From: Chryseobacterium arachidis
Lineage (GTDB): Bacteria > Bacteroidota > Bacteroidia > Flavobacteriales > Weeksellaceae
DNA: 64,000 bases
NCBI RefSeq assembly: GCF_900129245.1
Contig: NZ_FQUT01000009.1
Span: 62,001 to 126,000 of the forward strand
Direction of reading: 5' to 3'
In this document: piece by piece, positions 49,705-59,253 of the stretch
Layout of the letters: the number at the start of each line of letters is the position of its first letter
How positions within the stretch are numbered: position 1 is the stretch's first letter
Position numbers and translations under genes: made by a program
The notes under the pieces: model-generated
Seen by the model: the letters and a program-made list of their open reading frames with translations, nothing else
What the model was told of the DNA's origin: nothing
The model's database searches: none

Positions 49705-52700
49705 TTATTTTTTGTTTAAAGCTTTAAATTTAACATAAGAAACTGCCGATAAAAGCACCATCGAAGCCAAGCCAATATACACCCAAGCCGGAACCGGAAC
49801 CGGATCTCCTGCCGCGTACGAGTGAAGTCCGCTTAGGTAATAGTTTACTCCAAAATACGTCATTACCATCGAACAAAATGCAAACATGGTTGCAACATGG
49901 AACGCCCACTTGCTTCTTAACCCAGGAACCAATCTCATGTGTAATACGAATGCGTAAACCATGATCGAGATAAAGGCCCAAGTTTCTTTTGGATCCCAGC
50001 TCCAGTATCTTCCCCAAGATTCGTTTGCCCAGATTCCTCCTAAGAAGTTTCCTACTGTTAATGCAAATAAGCCTATTGTTAAAGACATTTCAGAAACAAT
50101 GACCAATTCTTTTAAGGTTGTATCGTGGTGAATCTTATAGGTTTCTTTATTTGAAATAATGTAAAATACCATTGAAATTACCGCAATAATCATCGACAGG
50201 GCAAAGAAGCCATAACTTGAGGTAATAATCGCAACGTGAACAATTAACCAATATGATTTCAATACAGGCACAAGCGGTGTAATCTGCGGATCAAGCGCTG
50301 AGCCTCCGTGCGCAAATCCCATCATAATTACGGCAACCATAAATCCTGCTGCCGGAATCAATGCATTCGAATTTCTGTATAAGATTAAACCTGCTGTAAT
50401 ACCTACCCATGAAATGAAGATAATTGCTTCGTAACCGTTACTCCAAGGTGCGTGTCCTGAAATATACCATCTTGCAACCAATCCTAAGAAGTGGAAAAAA
50501 TATCCTACAATTCCTAATACAATGATTCCTTTAATGATTTTATTTAAACTATTTTTAGACCTGAATAATTCAACAAAGCCTAAAATCAACAATAATCCCC
50601 CTACAATTGTATAAAAAATCAATAATTTGAAATTGATATTTACCTTGTTCATGAAGACCTCAAGATCAACTTTAGATTTTGAAGGAACAACAGCTTTTCC
50701 CCATTTTTGCTGATAATCTGATAGTTTTGATAATTCAACATCTGCTTTTGCCCAGTTTCCTGATTGCTGAGCCTGCAAAACTTCTGCGAAATAAGGTCCC
50801 ATCACCTGCTGAGATTCCATGTCTGGTTCGAATTTTTGGTCTAACCAAGAATGCCAAGTATGATTCGCATCATTTTTCACAGGAACAATTCTCATAAACT
50901 GCCCACTGAAAAATTCATTGAATATCTGTACTCTTTCGTTTACGGCAATAACTTCTTTATCATAATTTGTCTGTTCAGACGGTTTTTTACGGAAAGCCGT
51001 GTTGTAATCAGATTCCAGAATATACGTTAAATTTCCGTTTTTATCTGCAGGAAAAAGGTTCATTAATGAGGTATAATCATCATCATTTGCCTTGGTTTTC
51101 TTCTTCAGTTCATCGCCTCCTTTAGACCCGATTTTGATCATCGGAACCATTGTCCAGCTTGGTGTATCCGTATTCACTGATAAAAACCACTGATCTGCAG
51201 TAAGCGATTTTCCGTCAGTTCCCTTGAACTCGTCTTTTTTATACAGTTTTCTTAAAACGTCCAAAGCCTCGGTGTTGATAGGAACAATTCTTCCTTCAAA
51301 ATTCTGAACCAATAGATGTCCGAATTTTTCCGCATGCTCTGCACTGATTTTGTTTCTTGCAATAATTTCATCCGCCGAAACCACTTTCATATTACCAAAA
51401 GGCCGCGCCCCTTGAGGACGAATTGTTTCAGAATTTGTGGTATGAGCATGCCCGTCACCTTCCACATGAATATGCTCTCTGCTTCCGTCTGTAGTTCCGT
51501 GCGTTTCAATTTTCTGTGCATTTAAACCAAGGCTTAAAAGCAATAAAACTACCGCTGCCGCTCTTTTTTTGTTAACATCTTTCAGCATCTTATTCAGTTT
51601 CCAGAAGTGCGTTCCTTTCCAGAAGAACATAAAGAACATTCCTCCGAATAGCAATGCATACCCGATATAAGAAATTAAAGTTCCCCAATAATCGTGGTTT
51701 ACAGAAAGTACGGTTCCCATTCTGTCCGGATCAAAGCTGGATTGGAAAAAACGGTACCCTTTGTGGTTCAAAACGTGGTTCATATAAATTTTAAAAGGAG
51801 TCTGTTTTCCTTCGTCAATAATTTTAATATGACTCTCATACGCACTTGGAGATGAACTTCCCGGATATGTTTCCATTACGAAATCATCCAACTTCAGTGA
51901 GAAAGGAGTGTTATAAATTTTAGGACCAAATCCTACCATCATGTTCAGACCGTCCATAGTTACCTGCTTATAAGCATTTGGATTACCTTTTTCAACAGAA
52001 AGATCAACCAATTGCTTTGTTTTTGGCCCCTGAATTTCAACAGTAAGCACATCGGGAACATTCTGATCTTTCTTTCTGTCTCCCTCAATTGCAAGCAGTT
52101 TACCTTTCTTAAGACCTTCGGGAACAACCAATTTCAGTTCATTAATGGTATATAAACTTCTTAATACCAAAGGCTGAAACTGATCTTTCACTGTATTACC
52201 GGTAGCCTGTGTTGCCATCGTCATATACGCTGCATCCACAGGTGTTTTGATGAATAACTGCCCGCCTTCTTTTTTGAATTCAACTGCACCTTCTATCGCT
52301 CTGTTGAATGTTACCAAAGTTCCGTTGATCGATTTTGTTTCCCCGGGTTTAATGAAAATATTCTGTCTTCCTGTATTTCCTGTAGACACCAAATGCAAAT
52401 ATTCAGCACCGCTAGGATCAGCTATAAGACTGTCTTTTTTTCTCTGAACATAATCTTTGGCTATTACTTTCACCTGCTTTCCGTGGAAATCATAGGTAGC
52501 CTCCAAATCTTTGTGTAATGGTGACATCAGGTAAGGAATATCCTGATAATTAAGAACATCACCCTTCTCCTCGATCTGGATTTTAAGGAAATTTTTATCG
52601 GTTACGATTTCGTTAGACGTTTCCCCTTCTCTGATGTGCATTGTACCTTCAAAACTGATGTATCGTGTGATGGCACCTCCGATAAAAATCAATATAAAGG

Positions 52701-52950
52701 CAAGGTGAAACACCAAAACCGGCCATTTTTCTCTTTTCCAAAGTCTGTATCTTCCGATATTTCCGATGAAATTAAGAATGAGCAGCAACATAATTAATTC
52801 AAACCATTTTGCTTCATAAATTAACGCTTTGGCTGTTGGAGTTCCGTAGTCGTTTTCTAAGAACGTTGCATAAGCCATTGCAAATGCGTACACCAGTAAC
52901 AATACAGCCATTGTCCTGGTCGAGATTAAAATATCCTGGAGCTTCTTCAT
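49705..52950 (-). CDS. ccsBA: Cytochrome c biogenesis protein, fused CcsB-CcsA
   Basis: A 1081-aa membrane protein that exports haem and attaches it to apocytochromes c (system II). The N-terminal half is CcsB/ResB (LQDILISTRTMAVLLLVYAF, NFIGNIGRYRLWKREKWPVL, then a long periplasmic domain). A periplasmic stretch between about 485 and 740 is followed by the CcsA half with several membrane helices. The haem-handling WWD motif is WGRYWSWDPKETW at residues 979-991, with flanking His residues in AHGGSALD and FALTVGNFLGG context. Fusion of the two is common in Bacteroidota and epsilonproteobacteria. A minus-strand TATTTTTG box lies 20 bp upstream. Confidence 0.95.
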   Translation of the reverse strand: MKKLQDILISTRTMAVLLLVYAFAMAYATFLENDYGTPTAKALIYEAKWFELIMLLLILNFIGNIGRYRLWKREKWPVLVFHLAFILIFIGGAITRYISFEGTMHIREGETSNEIVTDKNFLKIQIEEKGDVLNYQDIPYLMSPLHKDLEATYDFHGKQVKVIAKDYVQRKKDSLIADPSGAEYLHLVSTGNTGRQNIFIKPGETKSINGTLVTFNRAIEGAVEFKKEGGQLFIKTPVDAAYMTMATQATGNTVKDQFQPLVLRSLYTINELKLVVPEGLKKGKLLAIEGDRKKDQNVPDVLTVEIQGPKTKQLVDLSVEKGNPNAYKQVTMDGLNMMVGFGPKIYNTPFSLKLDDFVMETYPGSSSPSAYESHIKIIDEGKQTPFKIYMNHVLNHKGYRFFQSSFDPDRMGTVLSVNHDYWGTLISYIGYALLFGGMFFMFFWKGTHFWKLNKMLKDVNKKRAAAVVLLLLSLGLNAQKIETHGTTDGSREHIHVEGDGHAHTTNSETIRPQGARPFGNMKVVSADEIIARNKISAEHAEKFGHLLVQNFEGRIVPINTEALDVLRKLYKKDEFKGTDGKSLTADQWFLSVNTDTPSWTMVPMIKIGSKGGDELKKKTKANDDDYTSLMNLFPADKNGNLTYILESDYNTAFRKKPSEQTNYDKEVIAVNERVQIFNEFFSGQFMRIVPVKNDANHTWHSWLDQKFEPDMESQQVMGPYFAEVLQAQQSGNWAKADVELSKLSDYQQKWGKAVVPSKSKVDLEVFMNKVNINFKLLIFYTIVGGLLLILGFVELFRSKNSLNKIIKGIIVLGIVGYFFHFLGLVARWYISGHAPWSNGYEAIIFISWVGITAGLILYRNSNALIPAAGFMVAVIMMGFAHGGSALDPQITPLVPVLKSYWLIVHVAIITSSYGFFALSMIIAVISMVFYIISNKETYKIHHDTTLKELVIVSEMSLTIGLFALTVGNFLGGIWANESWGRYWSWDPKETWAFISIMVYAFVLHMRLVPGLRSKWAFHVATMFAFCSMVMTYFGVNYYLSGLHSYAAGDPVPVPAWVYIGLASMVLLSAVSYVKFKALNKK

Positions 52951-53374
52951 GATTTATATACTTGACATGCAAAAATAAGGATGATAAACTACAAAGAAGC
53001 CAAAAAAAACTGTTATTTATCACTTTCAAGCCTTACGGCGCTATTTTTAACCATTCTTAATAACACCAAATTCATTGAGGAAAATTCAATATTTAACAAC
53101 CAATACACATAGATACAAATAAGCTATAATAGTGATCGAATTTGTCTATGTCTCAATATTTTAATCTATGGCTTAAAAGAACTCACCCATAATATTTGAT
53201 AAAACTTTATGATATTTTTTAATGAAACTTTGTTTTATTTTGAATATTTTTAGTGTTTAAAAACCTTTCAAAAGCCAATAATTCCGATTAACAAACGATA
53301 ATAAATAAAAGTTCTTTTAAGCAAAAAAGCATTTGTTTAATCTTTAAAAACACTAAATTTGCCTTCACTATATT
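52951..53374. other. Divergent intergenic region between ccsBA and ftsK
   Basis: Holds the ccsBA box (minus-strand TATTTTTG at 52970-52977) and the ftsK promoter at 53333-53361. A partly matching inverted pair TTTTAGTGTTTAAA (about 53248) and TTTAAAAACACTAAA (about 53343) flanks the ftsK side. No gene is seen. Confidence 0.5.
53333..53361 (+). promoter_or_regulatory. ftsK promoter
   Basis: TTG at 53333-53335 and TAAATTTG at 53354-53361, 18 bp apart, 13 bp before the start codon. Confidence 0.8.
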
Positions 53375-55966
53375 ATGGACAAAAAGACACAAAACAAACC
53401 AGCGGAAACGCCTGATAAGGGCAAAATATTATCAAAGCCACGTATATTTTTCGGGCTTACCTTCATTCTTTTTTCTGTTGTTCTCAGCTTTTCATTCATT
53501 TCCTATTTAATGAACTGGAAGGCAGATCAGAGCCAGGCAGGAACCATGCTTGATAAAAGTGTTAAATCTTCAAACCTTTTTGGTAAACTCGGAGACTGGC
53601 TTGGCAATATTTTTATTTTCGAAAGTGTAGGCGTTGCTTCCTTCATCATTGCATTCCTTTTCCTTGTTTTTGGGACGGTGATTCTTAAAAAAAGAACTTT
53701 TAAACCCTGGAAAACAGTTGGCCATTCCCTGTTTTTCATCTGCTGGCTGCCTATTTTCTTTGCGGCGGCAGTTACCAATACGCAAGGCGGTGTCTTAAGT
53801 GGTGTATACGGCTACCAGATTATGGATTCGCTAAACTCAATGATAGGAAGCTTTGGTCTTTGGCTGGTTTTGGCGGCAAGCATCCTTTTATATTTCATTT
53901 TAGAGTTCAATCTTCGTCCAAGCTCCATAAAATCTAAGCTTCAGGACATCAATGAAAATACCATCGGAAAAGTAAAATCGATGATGCCAAGTTCTGATGA
54001 AAATTTTGAGGCAGATGAAGAATTGCTGGAAGAAATTGAAACGCCAGAAGAACACAATGAGGTCCCTGTAAAAGTAACCGTGACAGAAGTGGTAGAAAAA
54101 CCCCAGGTAAAGGTTACAGAGCCGGAGCCAATTTCAGTACCGAAAGGATTTCCCGAAGTTCAGGTTTCTTCAAATATAAATACGATTACCACACCTAATC
54201 AGACTTCATTTAACGATGATAAAGAAGATGATTTCTCACCATCGGTTAATCTCACACTAAATACAAAACCTTCCATTCCTGTTTCAACACCGGAACAGGC
54301 TTTTGATATGACTCCTACCCCTTCTATTCCAACACCTGTTGTGAGCCCTGCAACTTCGGCACAGGAAAATATCAAATTCAATGTAGAAGTAGCTCCGGTG
54401 ATTGATATTTTGGACGATACAGAGAAACAATCTCAGGAACTGGTAGACAAACATGGTCTTTACGATCATAAATTGGATCTGGCTAAATTCCAGATGCCCC
54501 CCGTTGAGCTTTTAAAAGATTATGGAAACGAGGAAATCTCAATCAACAAGGAAGAATTAGAAGAAAATAAAAATAAAATTGTCGGATTGCTGAAAAACTT
54601 TAATGTCGGAATTTCTGAAATTAAAGCGACCATTGGCCCGACGGTAACTTTGTACGAAATCGTTCCGGAAGCAGGAATCAGGGTGGCAGCCATCAAGAAA
54701 CTTCAGGATGATATTGCGCTGAATTTGTCGGCCTTAGGAATCAGAATTATAGCCCCAATGCCTGGAAAAGGAACGATCGGGATTGAAGTTCCGAGAAAAA
54801 ATCCCACGATGGTTTCTATGCGTTCGGTAATTGCTTCCCAAAAATTCCAGAATACGGATATGGATCTTCCGGTTGTTTTCGGAAAGACAATTTCGAATGA
54901 AATCTTCATGGCAGATTTATCCAAAATGCCTCACTTGCTAATGGCCGGTGCAACAGGTCAGGGTAAATCCGTTGGTATTAATGCAATTTTAACATCTCTA
55001 CTTTACAAAAAGCATCCGAGTGAATTGAAATTTGTGATGGTGGATCCTAAAAAAGTGGAACTTTCTTTATATTCAAAAATTGAAAGACATTATCTTGCGA
55101 AACTTCCGGATGCGGAAGAAGCAATCATTACAGATACAAATAAAGTAATCAATACGCTGAATTCGCTTTGTATCGAAATGGATACCAGATATGATCTACT
55201 TAAAAATGCTTTCTGTAAAAACTTAAAGGAATACAACAAAAAATTCGCAGAAAGAAAATTAAACCCTGAAAACGGTCACCGTTATTTGCCATACATCGTT
55301 TTGGTAGTGGATGAGTTTGCAGATTTGATTATGACAGCCGGAAAAGAAGTTGAATTGCCAATTGCCAGATTAGCACAGCTTGCCAGAGCAGTCGGAATCC
55401 ACTTGATTGTTGCAACGCAAAGACCTTCTGTAAACGTAATCACGGGTATGATTAAGGCTAACTTCCCGGCGAGAGCTGCATTCAGAGTAATTTCAAGTGT
55501 GGATTCACGAACGATTCTGGATTCTCCGGGTGCAGATCAACTGATTGGTAAAGGAGACATGCTTTATTTTAACGGAAATGAAATTTTAAGACTTCAGTGT
55601 GCGTTTGTTGATACTCCGGAAGTGGAAAGACTGGCAGAATTTATTGGTGAGCAAAAAGGATACGCTTCTGCATTTATTCTTCCCGAATACGTTTCTGAAG
55701 ATTCCACAAGCACAGTCGGAGCTTTTGACCCTAACGAAAAAGATGCTTTGTTTGAAGATGCAGCGAGAATTATTGTTTCCACACAGCAAGGTTCAACATC
55801 AATGCTTCAGAGACAATTAAAGCTGGGGTATAACAGAGCCGGAAGAATTATGGATCAGTTGGAAGCCAGCGGAATTGTGGGAGGATTTAACGGAGCTAAA
55901 GCCCGAGAGGTTCTCATCAGTGATCTTCATTCTTTGGAACAGTTTTTGGAAGATCTGCGCAGTTAA
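53375..55966 (+). CDS. ftsK: DNA translocase FtsK
   Basis: An 863-aa septal DNA pump that segregates chromosome termini and activates dimer resolution. The N-terminal four membrane segments (IFFGLTFILFSVVLSFSFIS to LWLVLAASILLYFILEFNL) anchor it. A linker rich in Pro, Glu, Thr and Val spans about 200-380. The motor has Walker A GATGQGKS at residues 525-532, Walker B in IVLVVDEFADLIM, and arginine-rich ARAVGIHLIVATQRPS. The C-terminal gamma winged helix (SMLQRQLKLGYNRAGRIMDQ and LEASGIVGGFNGAKAREVL) recognises polar sequences. The linker is shorter than in E. coli. It is followed by a lolA-like gene. Confidence 0.96.
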   Translation: MDKKTQNKPAETPDKGKILSKPRIFFGLTFILFSVVLSFSFISYLMNWKADQSQAGTMLDKSVKSSNLFGKLGDWLGNIFIFESVGVASFIIAFLFLVFGTVILKKRTFKPWKTVGHSLFFICWLPIFFAAAVTNTQGGVLSGVYGYQIMDSLNSMIGSFGLWLVLAASILLYFILEFNLRPSSIKSKLQDINENTIGKVKSMMPSSDENFEADEELLEEIETPEEHNEVPVKVTVTEVVEKPQVKVTEPEPISVPKGFPEVQVSSNINTITTPNQTSFNDDKEDDFSPSVNLTLNTKPSIPVSTPEQAFDMTPTPSIPTPVVSPATSAQENIKFNVEVAPVIDILDDTEKQSQELVDKHGLYDHKLDLAKFQMPPVELLKDYGNEEISINKEELEENKNKIVGLLKNFNVGISEIKATIGPTVTLYEIVPEAGIRVAAIKKLQDDIALNLSALGIRIIAPMPGKGTIGIEVPRKNPTMVSMRSVIASQKFQNTDMDLPVVFGKTISNEIFMADLSKMPHLLMAGATGQGKSVGINAILTSLLYKKHPSELKFVMVDPKKVELSLYSKIERHYLAKLPDAEEAIITDTNKVINTLNSLCIEMDTRYDLLKNAFCKNLKEYNKKFAERKLNPENGHRYLPYIVLVVDEFADLIMTAGKEVELPIARLAQLARAVGIHLIVATQRPSVNVITGMIKANFPARAAFRVISSVDSRTILDSPGADQLIGKGDMLYFNGNEILRLQCAFVDTPEVERLAEFIGEQKGYASAFILPEYVSEDSTSTVGAFDPNEKDALFEDAARIIVSTQQGSTSMLQRQLKLGYNRAGRIMDQLEASGIVGGFNGAKAREVLISDLHSLEQFLEDLRS

Positions 55967-56036
55967 GGATTAAAGGAACAATAAAGTTTAACCTTTACCA
56001 TTAAAGAAAGTCTAAAGATTAAAGATTTAAATAAAA

Positions 56037-56684
56037 ATGAAAAATATTATTTCAAAGATTGTAATCAGCAGTTTGGTAGTTGGGGCAGTAGGATTTACAA
56101 ATGCTCAGAAAATTGATGCAAAAGCAAAAAAAATATTAGACGAGATCACGGCAAACTATAACTCGAAAAAGAATTCTTATTTCAAGTTCTCTTTTGGAAG
56201 CGGCCCCAACGGACAGGTTGACAAAACAGAACCGGGAATTTATTATGCAGCCGGAGATAAATATAAACTGAAGATCATGGAAACAGAACAGATCTTCGAC
56301 GGAAACAAAATCTACAATATCAATACGGAAGATATGGAGGTTACAGTGGCAAAACCCAATGGAAGCAGCTCTATGTTCTCCCCTATCAACTACCTTTCTA
56401 CCTACAGAAATGATTATAATGTAACATATGCCGGTAAGAAAAGTGTGAACGGTGTCAATGCAGATTTCATTAAACTGACTCCTGTAAAATCCAACGGAAT
56501 AAAATACGTTTATCTTTTCGTAGATAGTGCAAAAAAACAGATGGTAAAACTAGAACAGCATGGAAACAATAAAGATGTTGCCGTAATTGCCATTAAAGAA
56601 TACAAAGAGAATCAGGATCTGGATCCGGGAATGTTTGTATTTGATAAGAATAAATTTAAAAACTACCTGATTACGGAACTGTAA
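56037..56684 (+). CDS. LolA-like outer-membrane lipoprotein carrier
   Basis: A 215-aa periplasmic protein with signal peptide NIISKIVISSLVVGAVGFTN followed by AQ. The mature half-barrel begins KIDAKAKKILDEITANYNSK, with KYKLKIMETEQIFDGNKIYN and VTYAGKKSVNGVNADFIKLT, the conserved LolA pattern (DGKxxW-type strand, here DGNKIYN). LolA ferries lipoproteins from the inner to the outer membrane. Bacteroidota members are divergent, and some may serve other lipidic cargo. It follows ftsK by 70 bp, an arrangement I recall from other Bacteroidota. Confidence 0.88.
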   Translation: MKNIISKIVISSLVVGAVGFTNAQKIDAKAKKILDEITANYNSKKNSYFKFSFGSGPNGQVDKTEPGIYYAAGDKYKLKIMETEQIFDGNKIYNINTEDMEVTVAKPNGSSSMFSPINYLSTYRNDYNVTYAGKKSVNGVNADFIKLTPVKSNGIKYVYLFVDSAKKQMVKLEQHGNNKDVAVIAIKEYKENQDLDPGMFVFDKNKFKNYLITEL

Positions 56685-56728
56685 GAATCCCTCTCAGTAA
56701 CAATAATTATAAAATTTCATAAAATATA

Positions 56729-56759
56729 AGAGCTGCAAAGAAAACTTTGTGGCTTTTTG
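56729..56759 (+). terminator. Terminator after the lolA-like gene
   Basis: AGAGCTGCAAAG pairs with CTTTGTGGCTTTT (G-U pairs) with a T-run. It ends only 15 bp before the next start codon. Confidence 0.65.
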
Positions 56760-56761
56760 AT

Positions 56762-56769
56762 TAATTTTG
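56762..56769 (+). promoter_or_regulatory. TAnnTTTG box immediately before the LptF/G-like gene
   Basis: TAATTTTG ends 4 bp before the ATG at 56774. If used, transcription would begin at or near the start codon, giving an almost leaderless mRNA. Confidence 0.4.
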
Positions 56770-56773
56770 GCGA

Positions 56774-58234
56774 ATGTTAAAAATACTAGACCGATATATC
56801 ATAAAAACCTTCTTTGGACCGTTTTTCTTTATATTCAGCGTATTGTTTTTCATCTTTATCGTAAACATTATCTGGGTTCAGCTGGGGCAGTTTATGGGAA
56901 AGGGATTAAGCACGTGGCAAATCGTAAAATTACTTTTCTATCTGGGAGTTAGCGTTATCAGCATGGTTTTACCGCTTACGATTCTTTTGGCGAGCATCAT
57001 GTCTTTTGGAGAATTTGGAGAACGGTACGAGCTTGCCGCCATGAAAGCTGCAGGAATTTCTTTAACCAGAGTGATGGTTCCGCTGTTGGGAGTTAGCACT
57101 ATTATGGCTATTCTACTCTACTTCTTTTCCAATAATATTATCCCGGATTTTCAGAGGAAGGCCAAGAATATGCTTTTCAATATTGCCCAGACAAAACCGG
57201 CTCTGAATTTTACACCGGGGCAATTTATCGATCAGATTCCTGGAAATATGGTGAAGTTTGATAAAATTTACGGAGAAAATGCAGAAAATATTGAAGGGGT
57301 TTTCGTGCATAAAAAAGCAACAAGCTACGACAATCAGCAAACTATTATTGCTAAAAAAGGTAAATTTGAACCAGCTGCCAATAAAAATTATCTAAAGCTT
57401 GTTCTTTATGATGGATATGTTTATGAAGATAATTTCGCAGGGAAAGGAGAAAATGTCCGTTTAAAACAGCCGGATCAGGCTATTAAATTCGATTCCCTGA
57501 CTTCACATTTCGACATCAGCGAAATCATTGATAAAGCTATTGAAGAGGAAAAAATTACAGATGATTATCGTTTTCAAACCTTCTCTGAGCTTAATAAAAC
57601 AATCGATAAAACTAAAAGTGATAACGAAAGACTCTTTGGTACTATCGGTGCAGATGTATTAAGCCAGACCAATTCTGTGGTGGGATACATGGACACTACC
57701 CAAAATAAAGCCAAAGCAAAACCTAAACAACAGATAAAACTTGATACGGTAAAAGGGACTAAAAAATTAGACATCATTAATAATGCCTATGAAAGACTGA
57801 ACAACCTGAAAAACACTTTGGAATCTAAAAAAACGGAGATTGATCCGGGGGTAAAATATTATAGCAAGGTGGTAATTTATCAGCAGAGAATCCTTACCTA
57901 TTCTTTCACCTGTATTATTTTCTTTTTGATTGGAGCTAGTTTGGGATCAATTATCAGAAAAGGAGGAATGGGGCTTCCGGTAATTATTGCGATTGTCATT
58001 TTTATCATCTTTTACGTAATTAATGTAAGTGTTGAAAATATGTCATGGGCAGGAAAACTAAATCCTTATCTGGCTGCCTGGATTCCGAATATCATTTTGT
58101 TCCCGTTTGGAGTATGGATGACTTCCAAAGCGCTTACAGATTCACAGTTGTTTGATGCAGAAAAATACAAAGCATTTTTTAAACCTGTTATCCAACTGTT
58201 CGTTAAGAATAAGGAACATCAAAGATATCAATAG
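56774..58234 (+). CDS. LptF/LptG family lipopolysaccharide export permease
   Basis: A 486-aa inner-membrane permease. The N-terminal three membrane helices start MLKILDRYIIKTFFGPFFFI and include SVISMVLPLTILLASIMSFG followed by the conserved FGERYELAAMKAAGISLTRV. A periplasmic beta-jellyroll follows (about 120-370, with an insert rich in Lys and Asp), then three C-terminal helices (TYSFTCIIFFLIGASLGSII, VIIAIVIFIIFYVINVSVEN, LAAWIPNIILFPFGVWM). Together with a partner and LptB it drives LPS out of the inner membrane. Whether this is LptF or LptG is not decided. Confidence 0.93.
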   Translation: MLKILDRYIIKTFFGPFFFIFSVLFFIFIVNIIWVQLGQFMGKGLSTWQIVKLLFYLGVSVISMVLPLTILLASIMSFGEFGERYELAAMKAAGISLTRVMVPLLGVSTIMAILLYFFSNNIIPDFQRKAKNMLFNIAQTKPALNFTPGQFIDQIPGNMVKFDKIYGENAENIEGVFVHKKATSYDNQQTIIAKKGKFEPAANKNYLKLVLYDGYVYEDNFAGKGENVRLKQPDQAIKFDSLTSHFDISEIIDKAIEEEKITDDYRFQTFSELNKTIDKTKSDNERLFGTIGADVLSQTNSVVGYMDTTQNKAKAKPKQQIKLDTVKGTKKLDIINNAYERLNNLKNTLESKKTEIDPGVKYYSKVVIYQQRILTYSFTCIIFFLIGASLGSIIRKGGMGLPVIIAIVIFIIFYVINVSVENMSWAGKLNPYLAAWIPNIILFPFGVWMTSKALTDSQLFDAEKYKAFFKPVIQLFVKNKEHQRYQ

Positions 58235-58257
58235 TTTAAACTCAATACAATTATATA

Positions 58258-58286
58258 AAGATTCGGAAAATATCCGGATCTTTTTT
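58258..58286 (+). terminator. Terminator after the LptF/G-like gene
   Basis: AAGATTCGGA pairs with TCCGGATCTT (one mismatch) and is followed by a T-run. Confidence 0.75.
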
Positions 58287-58337
58287 GTAGTGATATGTTA
58301 AAGTTTTGATTTCCGATTTAGTTTAACGATAAAAAAT

Positions 58338-58345
58338 TATCTTTG
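58338..58345 (+). promoter_or_regulatory. TAnnTTTG promoter box of the exported protein gene at 58367
   Basis: TATCTTTG, 21 bp before the start codon. No clear TTG at the expected distance. Confidence 0.55.
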
Positions 58346-58366
58346 CCAACATATAAATAAATTGAT

Positions 58367-59155
58367 ATGAAAAAATTATTACTTATTGGCTTTTTAAGCT
58401 TTGTTTCGTTGAATGTCCATGCTCAGGACGACAATACTGAATACGAGATGAGAGTTGGCGAAAAAACTGGCTATATCATAGACAAAAGCGGAAAGAAGAT
58501 CGAAGGCATTGTAAGATTGGCGGGTGACGAAATGAATCCGTGGACCAATCAGAAAAAAGTAAAATTCATTGCGTCTTCGGATATCGACAGCTCTAAGAAA
58601 AAACAGAAATTCAAAACTTTTGATGCAGATGATCTGAAGGGTTATATGGCGAATGACAATGGTGCAGAAAGACATTTCGAATCCATAAAATACACCAATA
58701 CCAAAGAAGCATACAACACTCAAAACGGAGGAATTAGCGGTGGATTAAAAGCATTTAACAACCTTACAAAAAGCAATCAGTTTGCTGAATTGGTTGCGGA
58801 CGGCAAAATTAAAGTATACAAAGTATACGGTTATCCTACTACTTTCTCGGCAGGAAGCCAGATTGCTGTTGCAGATGCAGAAAATAAAAGAATGAGAGAA
58901 AATCCTTCTTATGTGTATTCTAAAAAAGGAGGAAAACCTGAAGAACTGACTTCTGCAAAAGCTAAAGTTATCGTAGCAGATTGCCCCGTTGTAAAAAGCA
59001 AAGTAACAAAAGGGGAATACGGTTCTTTAAAAAATGATACAAAACAAAGATCAGGCTTAGGAAAATTCATCAGAAATGAAATCGATAATGCGATGTCTGA
59101 TAATCTTTCTATCGTCAATGAGGTGATCTACGATTATAACGAAAATTGTAAGTAA
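58367..59155 (+). CDS. Exported protein of unknown function
   Basis: A 262-aa protein with signal peptide KKLLLIGFLSFVSLNVHAQ. The mature part begins DDNTEYEMRVGEKTGYIIDK, with KSGKKIEGIVRLAGDEMNPW, which has the look of a small beta domain handling a ligand or peptide, followed by a polar helical part rich in Lys and Asn (TNTKEAYNTQNGGISGGLKA). The C-terminus contains one Cys pair (ADCPV, NENCK) that could form a disulfide. It has its own promoter and terminator. I do not recognise the family. Confidence 0.7.
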   Translation: MKKLLLIGFLSFVSLNVHAQDDNTEYEMRVGEKTGYIIDKSGKKIEGIVRLAGDEMNPWTNQKKVKFIASSDIDSSKKKQKFKTFDADDLKGYMANDNGAERHFESIKYTNTKEAYNTQNGGISGGLKAFNNLTKSNQFAELVADGKIKVYKVYGYPTTFSAGSQIAVADAENKRMRENPSYVYSKKGGKPEELTSAKAKVIVADCPVVKSKVTKGEYGSLKNDTKQRSGLGKFIRNEIDNAMSDNLSIVNEVIYDYNENCK

Positions 59156-59175
59156 TTAACTATCACATATAAAGG

Positions 59176-59204
59176 AAGCAGTTTCAAATTGAGACTGCTT
59201 TTTT
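59176..59204 (+). terminator. Terminator after the exported protein gene
   Basis: AAGCAGTTTCAA pairs with TTGAGACTGCTT (G-U pair) followed by TTTT. Confidence 0.75.
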
Positions 59205-59253
59205 ATTTCAATACCAACAGTTTTTTGTATTATTGGACTACCAAATTTTAATT

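Noticed and set aside
53000..53374. Operator-like inverted pair TTTTAGTGTTTAAA / TTTAAAAACACTAAA upstream of ftsK
   Set aside because: The arms are about 80 bp apart, AT-rich and not perfectly matched; probably chance.
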